Assembly: GCA_029251165.1 (NCBI GenBank)
Contig: JAQXDW010000043.1
Span: forward strand, 1-64,000
From: Myxococcota bacterium
Lineage (GTDB): Bacteria > Myxococcota_A > UBA796
Direction: 5' to 3'
Length of the DNA stretch: 64,000 bases
Shown here one piece after another: positions 41,180-50,248 of the stretch. Positions within the stretch are counted from its first letter, which is position 1. Each line of letters starts with the position of its first letter. Made by a program: the position numbers and the translations under genes. The notes under the pieces are model-generated. The model ran no database searches. It saw nothing but the letters and a program-made list of their open reading frames with translations, and had not been told where the DNA came from.

Positions 41180-42484
41180 ATGTCCATCGCACTCTCCATT
41201 CTTCTCCTGGGCTGCACGTCCGGTCCGGTCACCATCAACGATGTCTCTGCAGAGACCAGCACCCAGGTCGTCACCGCAATCAACGTCTCCTGGACCACCG
41301 AGGACGACTCCAGCGGATATGTCGAGTTCGGCCTGACCGAAGACTACGGTGAGCAGACCCCGATGACCGCATCGGGCACCAGCCACACCGCGACCATCCT
41401 GATGCCGCCGGACAGTGAGGTTCACTACCGGGTCGTGGTTCCAGGAGAGGAAGACTCGACCACCAACGACGACGTCGCCTCCACCGGCACCCTGCCGAGC
41501 AACCTGCCGCTGCTGACCATCACCGGCGATGAGATCTCCGATCAGTTCATGGCGCTGCCGATCCTCGGCTCGGTCACCGCGCCGGTCATCATTGATGGCG
41601 CCGGCAACATCCGCTGGTACCACATCGACGAGCGGGGTCTGGACGTCTATCGCGCCCTGCCCAGCGTCGACGGCGAGAGCGTCCTCTACAACGCCGCGAG
41701 CGTCTCGGGCGACCCCGCCGCGGACTCGATGATCGTGCGCGTCGCGCTCGACGGCTCCTGGGAGGAGACCATCGAGATCCCGCTGCTGGCGCATGACTTC
41801 GTCGAGCATCCTGACGGCACGCTCGGCGTGATGGTCACGGAGTTCCGCACGGGCAGCGACGAGAAAGAGATCCGCGGCGACGCCATCGTCGAGGTGGCTC
41901 CCGATGGCACCCTGACCACAGTCTGGAGCGCCTGGGACTGCTTCGATCCCGAGATCGACCAGGTCGACGAGACCGAAGAGGGCTGGACCTTCGGCAATGC
42001 CCTGGACTACGACCCCGACGAGGACGTCTACTACCAGGGAATGCGGAACTTCTCCAGCATCGCAAAGATCGACCGGGCCACCGGCACCTGCGAGTGGGTG
42101 TTCGGCTCCATCGGCGCAGACATCGAGCCCGCCAGCGGGCGCTCGACCTTCCTCCATCAGCACCAGTTCCAGGTCCTCGACGACAGCATCCTCATCTTCG
42201 ACAACGACGGCGGGCTCTCCACCTCACGGGCGATGGAGTTCTCGATGGAGGACGGCGCCGTCGAGTGGGAAGACATCTGGAGCTACGAGCCCGATCCGTC
42301 GATCTACACCTTCGTGCTCGGCGACGTGAACCGGTTCGACAACGGCGACACCCTCATCACCTGGTCCGTCTCCGGCCAGATCGACCGGGTCGACAGCAGC
42401 GGCGTGCCCAACTGGACCCTCAACTCCGCCCTCGGCTATGCGTTCGGCTTCAACACCGCGATGAGCACTCCCTATGCTGAGTAG
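41180..42484 (+). CDS. Lipoprotein with FN3-like domain and arylsulfotransferase-type propeller (3 of 3)
   Basis: 434 residues. Short signal peptide MSIALSILLLGC (Cys12). Residues about 20-95 look like a fibronectin-III or purple-acid-phosphatase-N sandwich (TAINVSWTTEDDSSGYVEFG). The propeller follows: APVIIDGAGNIRWYHIDERG, AHDFVEHPDGTLGVMV, and the best-kept ASST motif of the three, FLHQHQFQVLDDSILIFDND, which contains the probable active His. It overlaps the FadL-family start by 11 bp. Confidence 0.8.
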   Translation: MSIALSILLLGCTSGPVTINDVSAETSTQVVTAINVSWTTEDDSSGYVEFGLTEDYGEQTPMTASGTSHTATILMPPDSEVHYRVVVPGEEDSTTNDDVASTGTLPSNLPLLTITGDEISDQFMALPILGSVTAPVIIDGAGNIRWYHIDERGLDVYRALPSVDGESVLYNAASVSGDPAADSMIVRVALDGSWEETIEIPLLAHDFVEHPDGTLGVMVTEFRTGSDEKEIRGDAIVEVAPDGTLTTVWSAWDCFDPEIDQVDETEEGWTFGNALDYDPDEDVYYQGMRNFSSIAKIDRATGTCEWVFGSIGADIEPASGRSTFLHQHQFQVLDDSILIFDNDGGLSTSRAMEFSMEDGAVEWEDIWSYEPDPSIYTFVLGDVNRFDNGDTLITWSVSGQIDRVDSSGVPNWTLNSALGYAFGFNTAMSTPYAE

Positions 42485-43871
42485 AGTCGTGACGCTGGCA
42501 GCACTCGCCGGCCTCGCAACTCCCGCCCATGCCGCTGGATACTTCTTCAACGGCGTCGGCGTGCGGAGCATCAGCCGCGCAGGTGCCGTGGTCGCGAGCG
42601 GAGATGATCTCTCCGGCCAGTACGCCAACCCTGCCACCCTGATCCGGGTCGACAGTCAGGTGCAGCTCCAGCTCGCCGCGACCCACCAGTACATCTTCTT
42701 TGACCGCACCGACGAGGCCGATCTCAGCTTTGAGCCGGTCACCAGCAGCGGCGGTCCGCTGCCGATTCCCCACCTCGGGGCAGCCTGGCGGGTCAGCGAC
42801 GACCTCACCCTCGCCGCCGGCTTCTTCACCCCGTACGGGGCCGCCCTCGCCTTCCCCGAGGACGGCGCCCAGCGGTTCTCCCTGGTTGACTCCAGCATCC
42901 TCCACGCCAACGCCGGTCCGTCTGTCGCCTGGCGCCCCATCCCCGGGCTGTCCATCGGAGGAGGGGTCTACTGGACGATGGTTCAGCTCGACCAGACCAT
43001 CATCGCCCACGTCTCGCCAGCAGCCGGCTTCCAGCCCACCGACAATCCCACCTACGACGTCGACACCGCGATCTCCGCCGGCCAGCTGAACAAGGTCACC
43101 TGGAACGCCGGGCTGACCTACGACACCGAGCGGTTCGGGTTCGGGGTGAGCTACACCCCGAAGGTGGCGTTCGAGGCCACCGGATCGATGGTCGCGGACT
43201 TCACGAAGAACGGGTACTACACCGGCACCACCGCCGACGGTGAGCCGATCGCGTTCAACGGCAGCTCCGCGGACTTCATCCAAGAAGCCACCGCCACCGA
43301 CGACAGCGTGACCCTCCCCCTCGCCATGCCGCCGATTGCGCGGGTGGGCTTCCTGTTCCGTCCCTCAGACCGCGCCGAGATCGAGCTGTCCGGCGTCTGG
43401 CAGGGCTGGAGCACCCTGGAGGATGTGGTGCTGACGGACCTCGACATGACCATCGAGACCAGCTTCAAGGAGCCCTCGGTCGTCAACGAGGACGTCGATC
43501 TTCCGATCTCCATGAAGGATGCCTTCGCGGTCCGGCTCGGCGGACAGCGGGCCCTGAGCAAGACGCTCATCGGTCGGGCCGGGCTGTACTACGAGAGCAC
43601 CGCAGCCGCAGTCGCCCACCGCTCCGTGCTCGCGCCGGATGCCGGGAAGGTGGGCTACGGCATCGGCGCTGGTGTCGTGCGGGGGCGGGTTACCCTCGAT
43701 GCAGGACTCACCCAGGGCTTCTCCGGCCGCTCCGACCTGTCCGGCTCTCAGGTCTACCAGCTCCAGATCGATCCCTTAGAGGGCGATGTCCTGCGGGGAA
43801 AGACTGTCAGCAACGGAGAATTTGGTCTGATTAATACGGCCGCTGGCTTATCGGCGTCCGTCGCATTGTGA
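42474..43871 (+). CDS. FadL/OmpP1/TodX-family outer-membrane transporter
   Basis: 465 residues with signal peptide MLSRVVTLAALAGLATPAHA. The N-terminal hatch region AGYFFNGVGVRSISRAGAVV and SGQYANPATLIR is diagnostic for FadL. Later strands include LGAAWRVSDDLTLAAGFFTP and RVGFLFRPSDRAEIELSGVW. FadL proteins take long-chain fatty acids or aromatic hydrocarbons across the outer membrane. Next to ASST-type lipoproteins it could import a hydrophobic substrate they act on; that is an inference. Confidence 0.9.
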   Translation: MLSRVVTLAALAGLATPAHAAGYFFNGVGVRSISRAGAVVASGDDLSGQYANPATLIRVDSQVQLQLAATHQYIFFDRTDEADLSFEPVTSSGGPLPIPHLGAAWRVSDDLTLAAGFFTPYGAALAFPEDGAQRFSLVDSSILHANAGPSVAWRPIPGLSIGGGVYWTMVQLDQTIIAHVSPAAGFQPTDNPTYDVDTAISAGQLNKVTWNAGLTYDTERFGFGVSYTPKVAFEATGSMVADFTKNGYYTGTTADGEPIAFNGSSADFIQEATATDDSVTLPLAMPPIARVGFLFRPSDRAEIELSGVWQGWSTLEDVVLTDLDMTIETSFKEPSVVNEDVDLPISMKDAFAVRLGGQRALSKTLIGRAGLYYESTAAAVAHRSVLAPDAGKVGYGIGAGVVRGRVTLDAGLTQGFSGRSDLSGSQVYQLQIDPLEGDVLRGKTVSNGEFGLINTAAGLSASVAL

Positions 43872-43890
43872 GTCGGGCTACACTCATCGC

Positions 43891-44685
43891 ATGCGCGCTC
43901 TCCTGCTGCTCCTGACCGGCTGCAACATCGGCCTCCAGACGGTCCCCAACCTGCTCGACAGTGGCTACCCGCCGCTGTCGACAGACGACACCGCCGCTCC
44001 AGACAACAGCGACACGGACTCCGGCGGAGAGGCGTGCCTCGACGACGACAGCGACGGCGTCACCACCTGCGACGGTGACTGCGACGACGATGACTCGAGC
44101 ACCTTCCCCGGGGCTGCACCAGATGACTCTCCGAGCGCCTGCATGACGGATGCTGATGGTGATGGCTACGGTGCAGACAGCCCTGCCAGCGGGGTGAGCC
44201 CAGGCACCGACTGCAACGACGCCAACTCCACCCTCAACCCCGCCGCAGCGGAGACCGAGTTTGACGGCGTGGACAGCAACTGCGACGGAGAAGACGGCGG
44301 CAGCATCGTCACCGCTTCCGGTCAGGGCGGCATGGCGATCAATGACTACAGCACCACCACCTCCAGCGCCAGCGTCAGCGGCTGCTCAAGCATCACCGAC
44401 TTCACGGTAAACGTGAGCATCCTCCACACCTACATCGGCGATCTCCGGGTCACTCTGAGCCCCCCTTCCGGACCGTCGGTCCTGCTGCACAACGCCACCG
44501 GCAGCACCACCGATGATCTCATCGGGACCTACACGCCGAGCGGCGGCACGCTCGCTTCCGCGCAGTCCCTCATGCCGGTGCTCGGCACCAACGGCAACGG
44601 GCAGTGGCAGCTGTCGATCGCAGACGGCGCCGGCGGCGACACCGGAACCCTCAGCTCTTGGAGCCTGGACCTGGTGTGCCCGTGA
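43891..44685 (+). CDS. Lipoprotein with MopE repeats and proprotein-convertase P domain
   Basis: 264 residues. Short signal peptide MRALLLLLTGC (Cys11), an Asp/Thr stalk, then two MopE-type segments (DGDCDDDDSSTFPGA, TDCNDANSTLNPAAAETEFD). Residues about 150-264 are a P/Homo-B domain: VNVSILHTYIGDLRVTLSPP, SGPSVLLHNATG and GTLSSWSLDLVC. P domains usually follow secreted proteases; here there is no protease, so it is a binding module. The 3' end overlaps the convergent channel gene by 35 bp. Confidence 0.85.
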   Translation: MRALLLLLTGCNIGLQTVPNLLDSGYPPLSTDDTAAPDNSDTDSGGEACLDDDSDGVTTCDGDCDDDDSSTFPGAAPDDSPSACMTDADGDGYGADSPASGVSPGTDCNDANSTLNPAAAETEFDGVDSNCDGEDGGSIVTASGQGGMAINDYSTTTSSASVSGCSSITDFTVNVSILHTYIGDLRVTLSPPSGPSVLLHNATGSTTDDLIGTYTPSGGTLASAQSLMPVLGTNGNGQWQLSIADGAGGDTGTLSSWSLDLVCP

Positions 44686-45718
44686 GCGACCGGACCTCCG
44701 AGACCCGATCCCCGCTGACCATCACCTGAAGTGCGTCTCCAGCACCGATCGGCTGGCTGAGATCTGGCTGGCTGATCCACTGCCCCCCCGAGCGATGGGC
44801 GACGACCGTTAGCCGGTGGACGCTGATCGCGCCGCCGATGGTCTCGCCGTCGAGCGCGCTGCCCTGGTGGATCGTCAGCTCCAAGACAACCAGCACCTGA
44901 TCGGCCACCCGATGGGCACCGACCACGCTTCCATCGAGGGCTGCGGCGGCAAACAATGGGGCGGCGAGCTTGGAGGTGGAGAAGCTGACCTCAATCCCGA
45001 GCGCATGGCGGACCTTGTGGGCGAGGCGCTGGTCAAACAAGCGCATCACCACCGGAATGTCCTCACGGATCTCCCGGATATCCATGGCGATCTCCAGGTT
45101 TGAGAGGTCATCGTCGGTCGCGACGATGACCGCTCGGGCGCGCTCGAGGTTGAAGGTCCTGAGCATGTTCTCGGTGCGGGCGTCTCCGATGAGGACCTCC
45201 GCGCCGAGCTGTCGGGCCTGCTCCAGCAGCGGACAGTCAGGGTTCAGCTCGATGGCGAAGACCTGCTCGCCGAGGCTCACAAGCTCTTCGAGCACCCGGA
45301 AGCCGACTGAGCCCAGCCCGCAGAGGATGATGTGGTTTTGGCTGGTTTTTGCGAGGATCGACACCCAGACCTCCTGGTTCTCCTCCTTGCGGAAGACGGT
45401 GATTCCCACCTTGATGAGTCCCTCCGCCAGCAGGACGATGCCCAGCAGCGGGAGGATGTACTGCACGGCCTGACCGACGGGGTGAGACGGCAGCGGAGCG
45501 AGGTGCTCGAGGAAGAACAGGTTGTAGACAACATAGATCGACTCCCCCCAGCTCGGCTGCACACCGCCAGGCGGTGCCCCAAACATCCGAAACAGCACCG
45601 CGCCGATGCTGCCTGAGATCGCGAGCCCGGTCACCGGGAAGACCAGCCCCCGCAGCGAGACGACGCGAAACAGCACCTCTGCCAGGAGGCGTCGCATGTA
45701 CCGGTCGCGAGAGAACAC
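44651..45718 (-). CDS. Ion-channel-like membrane protein with RCK/TrkA domains
   Basis: 355 residues from a GTG directly after the ligase stop. Two membrane segments (about 22-45 LVFPVTGLAISGSIGAVL and 85-108 QYILPLLGIVLLAEGLIKVG) flank a loop without the K-channel TxGYG filter. From about 128 an RCK N domain: IILCGLGSVGFRVLEEL (GxGxxG), a second strand with IELNPDCP, and VIVATDDDLSNLEIAM; then a TrkA-C-like end. It resembles the Castor/Pollux type more than KtrAB. Ion selectivity cannot be read. Confidence 0.75.
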   Translation of the reverse strand: MFSRDRYMRRLLAEVLFRVVSLRGLVFPVTGLAISGSIGAVLFRMFGAPPGGVQPSWGESIYVVYNLFFLEHLAPLPSHPVGQAVQYILPLLGIVLLAEGLIKVGITVFRKEENQEVWVSILAKTSQNHIILCGLGSVGFRVLEELVSLGEQVFAIELNPDCPLLEQARQLGAEVLIGDARTENMLRTFNLERARAVIVATDDDLSNLEIAMDIREIREDIPVVMRLFDQRLAHKVRHALGIEVSFSTSKLAAPLFAAAALDGSVVGAHRVADQVLVVLELTIHQGSALDGETIGGAISVHRLTVVAHRSGGQWISQPDLSQPIGAGDALQVMVSGDRVSEVRSLTGTPGPGSKS

Positions 45719-47089
45719 CTACAGCTTCACCCGCAGGGCATCGACCATCGCAGCCTCTCCCTTTGTGCCGAAGATCCGCCGGATGACCTGTGCGGGGTTC
45801 TCCTTCGCCTTCAGGCGCCGCCACAGGGGCTCAAGGTAGACCTCTTCGCCGCGCCCCCGTGCCTGGAGCGCCTCGTCGCACAGCTGGAGCACACCCTCGA
45901 TCATTCCGGTGATCGGCTCCTCAGCAGCGAGCCCATAGCCGACGGCCTTGGGATGGTATGCCTTGATCTGCTCCCACTGGTCCCACGGCACCCGATCGGG
46001 ATCTGGAGGCTGTCGGACGCCATAGGGCGCGCGGGGAGCGGTCGGGGCGATCGCAAACGAGAACAAGAAGTCGTGGATCTTCATCCCCGCCTCGACCATC
46101 CCGAGGCCAAGCGCAGTGGCGGCCATGTGATCGGGCCAGGGCTGCTGGCAGGCGCTGCGCAGCTCGATGGTGGCCTGCCGCGCGCGCGGGCGGGCGGAGT
46201 TCCAGATGTAGTGCTCGTGGTACAGGAACGCCCCGAGCAGATCTGCAGTCGACATTCCGGCGGCGACAGCCTCGTCGATGAACGCCAGGAATGGCTTGTT
46301 GTTGGGGGTGGCGATGCCGTCCTTCATCTCGATGAGGAACGGCTGGGCTGCAAGCTGGGTGATCATGTCGGTGACCGACGTGTACGGCGCGTTCGGCATG
46401 CCGTGGCGGCCGTCTGCGGCGTGGATGCCGCCCATGATGTGCTCACGACCAGAGCAGAATCCAGAGTCGAGGCTGGTGTAGATCGGAGAGTTCGCGCACA
46501 GGGCAACCATGATGGGCGAGAGCATGTTGCCGAGGTTGGTCATGTCGATGATCTCGCTGCGGGCGATGTCGACGTGGACCTGATCGCTGGCGGTCAGGGC
46601 GAACGTGAGCCAGTCCTGGCCGATCGCCTCCAGCAACGCACCGTAGCGCTGCTTCTTCATCATCAGGCCGGGGTGAAGCATCGTCAGCGGCTGGATGCCG
46701 TAGCCCAGCACGCAGGACTCCAGGGGCTCCAGCGCCCGGACCAGCCGCTCCATCGCCTCCTCGTGGACGGCTCGAAGCTCGTGGAGGTCGTCGCAGGGGC
46801 CGGTGATGATCTCGATGGTTCCCCAGCCGACCTCTGAGGAGTAGGTGTACTTCTCCCCCTCCAGCATGGTGATGAGGTCGCCTTCCTTCTTGACCGTGAG
46901 GTCATCGCCCATCAGGTTGGGCCAGACCTGCATGATCGGGATCGGCCAGCCGTTGTCGCGGGTGATCGGGTACTCCGCCTCGCGGCCGATGGTGCGCCAC
47001 TTGGGGATCTCCTCGGGAAAGCGCCCCTCGAACCAGCGAGAGAAGCGGCCGATGGCGGCGGTCTGCGGAAAGCTGAGATCGGTGCTCAC
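45719..47089 (-). CDS. gshA: Glutamate-cysteine ligase
   Basis: 456 residues from a GTG at 47089, which overlaps the HAD stop (GTGA); the longer frame has a low-similarity basic leader. Family marks: IGREAEYPITRDNGWPI, EKYTYSSEVGWGTIEI, TASDQVHVDIARSE and RPRARQATIELRSACQQP. It is the plant/alpha-proteobacterial type (GCS2) of the first enzyme of glutathione synthesis, joining glutamate and cysteine with ATP. No glutathione synthetase gene is in the window. Confidence 0.87.
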   Translation of the reverse strand: MSTDLSFPQTAAIGRFSRWFEGRFPEEIPKWRTIGREAEYPITRDNGWPIPIMQVWPNLMGDDLTVKKEGDLITMLEGEKYTYSSEVGWGTIEIITGPCDDLHELRAVHEEAMERLVRALEPLESCVLGYGIQPLTMLHPGLMMKKQRYGALLEAIGQDWLTFALTASDQVHVDIARSEIIDMTNLGNMLSPIMVALCANSPIYTSLDSGFCSGREHIMGGIHAADGRHGMPNAPYTSVTDMITQLAAQPFLIEMKDGIATPNNKPFLAFIDEAVAAGMSTADLLGAFLYHEHYIWNSARPRARQATIELRSACQQPWPDHMAATALGLGMVEAGMKIHDFLFSFAIAPTAPRAPYGVRQPPDPDRVPWDQWEQIKAYHPKAVGYGLAAEEPITGMIEGVLQLCDEALQARGRGEEVYLEPLWRRLKAKENPAQVIRRIFGTKGEAAMVDALRVKL

Positions 47090-47835
47090 AGGGCCCCCAG
47101 GATGTCGACGAGATCGGTGAGGCGGCTGCAGATGGCGTCGGCCTTTGAGGTCTCGCTGCCGCGATCGACTGCGCCGATGAACAGCACGCTCTTCATCCCG
47201 AAGCTGTGGGGCCCAGTGACGTCGTTGCTCTCGCGATCGCCGATGTGGACGACTTCCCCTGGCGCGCACTGGAAGCCATCACAGGCGGCCTGGAAGATGC
47301 TGGCGTGGGGCTTGCTGCGGCCGACCTCGTCAGAGAAGGTCAGCCCAGCGGGCGTGAAGTGCTGCAGCACCCCGTAGCCCGACAGGATTGCCTGCAGTCC
47401 GCGCCCCGGCGTGACGATGGTGTCCGAGATGATGCCGAGCGTGTAGCGACCGGCCAGCGCAGCAAGGGCCTCGGCGGCACCGGGCAGGAGGTCTGGAGGG
47501 TGGGTGACCTCCATGGTCTCCAGGAGTCCGACCAGCGACGCGAAGCCCGGCGTGGGGGCGAGGGCTAGCAGCCGGTAGCCCTCTGCGACACGCTGAGCGA
47601 CCGAAGGGTTGACGAAGTCCGACCTCCAGCGCACCTTCGCCCAGGCATTCGCCCCCTCAAAGGCCGCCTCAGCAGCCGATGGGGTGATGTCAGGGTGGTG
47701 GGCACAGATCTCAGCGGCGAACGCAGCCCGTCGAGCGGCGGGCTTGGGGAGGAGCCCCGCTGCGGCACGCTTGGGCTCATCGGAGTCGTCCACAGCCAGG
47801 GTGTCCCAGAAGTCAAAGGTTACCGCTCGAATCAT
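47086..47835 (-). CDS. HAD-superfamily hydrolase
   Basis: 249 residues from the ATG at 47835 with GGAG 6 nt upstream. HAD motifs: I TFDFWDTLAV (first Asp, then Trp-Asp), II LGIISDT, III KPHASIF, IV IGDRESNDVTG. The cap lies between motifs I and II, class I. A phosphatase for a small molecule is likely; the substrate is unknown. It overlaps the glutamate-cysteine ligase gene. Confidence 0.85.
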   Translation of the reverse strand: MIRAVTFDFWDTLAVDDSDEPKRAAAGLLPKPAARRAAFAAEICAHHPDITPSAAEAAFEGANAWAKVRWRSDFVNPSVAQRVAEGYRLLALAPTPGFASLVGLLETMEVTHPPDLLPGAAEALAALAGRYTLGIISDTIVTPGRGLQAILSGYGVLQHFTPAGLTFSDEVGRSKPHASIFQAACDGFQCAPGEVVHIGDRESNDVTGPHSFGMKSVLFIGAVDRGSETSKADAICSRLTDLVDILGAL

Positions 47836-47895
47836 CGTCCGCTCCGTCAAGGGTCGTGCCTGCCCTCTCTACCACAGCCGCCCTGCCTGGACCGC

Positions 47896-49083
47896 TCAGG
47901 GAACGAGCTTGCCGGTACCGATGCCGCCGAAGAAGGTCGCGCCCTGGATGGTGCTGCCATCGAGGGGGCTGATGGTCTCGGTGAGGATGATCCGGTAGAA
48001 CGAGATGACCATCGGCGAGTCGACGAAGTAGGCACCGCTGAGCAGCAGCGAAGACGGCACCGTGATCGAGCCGGTGTCGGTGTCGCGGCAGAGGATGACC
48101 CCCAGCGCAGCGCCATTTTCAGGGTGAAACATCTCCAGGACCAGGAGCATGTCTGCCGCAGTGCCCGAGGGTGCCCAGCCGAGGGTGGCGTTGTTGGCCG
48201 AGATGGGCGCAGAGAAGGACTGCTGGAGCGTGGTCTGCGCGATCTCGATGGGGCTGAAGTCATCGAATCCGGTGGTGGTCTGGACGACCCCGGGCAGCGC
48301 AAGTCCCGCCTCCGTGAGGTCGAGATCATACGCGGCGTTCTTGACGTAGTCGTCCTGCGCGAGGCCCTCCGCGAGGTAGCTGGTCAGGCCCTTCTGGGTC
48401 GTCCGGTGCATCGCGATGGAGCTGGCCCCGGAGGTGAAGTAGGCCCACTCTCCCATGTCGGTTGCGGTGCTGGTCGGGCTGGGCAGGACGTAGCTGTCGG
48501 TGCAGCTGCCCCGAGCCGGAATCCAGTCCATCCACGAGCCGGTGACGCCGGGATGAAAGGTCGCGGTGGCAGAGATCTGAAGCTGTGAGGTCAGCCCGAA
48601 GCACTCTGCGCAGAAGTACGCCTGATACCAGAACTCCACCATACCGCCGACGAGGCCGGTGGGGGTGACGCCGGTCTCGGTCCCGTCGCCGGTGTCGGGG
48701 TCGGGATCGCCGGAGTTGGAGTAGGCGAAGCCATCCTCCAGCACGACCTCGCCCAGCTCTGAGCGGACCGTGACGTCGACCGTGGTCTCGACTGCTGCGG
48801 AGGGTGTGGTCACCGCGAGGGTGTACTCGTTGATGTAGCTGACCGTGAGGTCTGAGCCGCCAAACGACACCGAGGCTGACGAGTCGAAGCCCGCGCCAGT
48901 GATGGTCACCGCGGTGCCGCCGCTGGTCAGTCCCCAGTCTGGATCCAGCCGCTCGATGCGCAGCGCCGGGAGCGGCTCCGCCGAGTCGATCACCTCACCG
49001 GAGTCGGACAGCCAGGCGCGCTTGTCCAGACCGAATTCATCACAGCCGATGAGGAGAGGCAGCAGGAGGGTGGTCAGAAACAT
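47896..49083 (-). CDS. Lipoprotein with IPT/TIG domain
   Basis: 395 residues. Signal peptide MFLTTLLLPLLIGC (Cys14, no positive charge). Residues about 42-120 are an IPT/TIG immunoglobulin-like fold: LDPDWGLTSGGTAVTITGAG, FGGSDLTVSYINEYTLAVTT and VDVTVRSELGE. A Gly/Asp/Thr linker leads to a 270-residue part with no known domain and paired Cys (FCAECFGL, RGSCTDSYV). It lies 15 bp after hemB on the same strand. Confidence 0.78.
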   Translation of the reverse strand: MFLTTLLLPLLIGCDEFGLDKRAWLSDSGEVIDSAEPLPALRIERLDPDWGLTSGGTAVTITGAGFDSSASVSFGGSDLTVSYINEYTLAVTTPSAAVETTVDVTVRSELGEVVLEDGFAYSNSGDPDPDTGDGTETGVTPTGLVGGMVEFWYQAYFCAECFGLTSQLQISATATFHPGVTGSWMDWIPARGSCTDSYVLPSPTSTATDMGEWAYFTSGASSIAMHRTTQKGLTSYLAEGLAQDDYVKNAAYDLDLTEAGLALPGVVQTTTGFDDFSPIEIAQTTLQQSFSAPISANNATLGWAPSGTAADMLLVLEMFHPENGAALGVILCRDTDTGSITVPSSLLLSGAYFVDSPMVISFYRIILTETISPLDGSTIQGATFFGGIGTGKLVP

Positions 49084-49098
49084 GGAGACTCGGGGCTG

Positions 49099-50100
<1,002 letters not shown>

Positions 50101-50248
50101 TCAGGTCACCTTCGTGAACAGTGCGGATCTGATATCCCCGCGCCGAGGGAAAAGACATCGCTCAGCACCTTGAGGTGGGGGACCTCAGGCGGCGACCGAT
50201 CCAGGACTCGCAGCTCATCACCGGGCGCATCCCTGAGGACACCGGACG

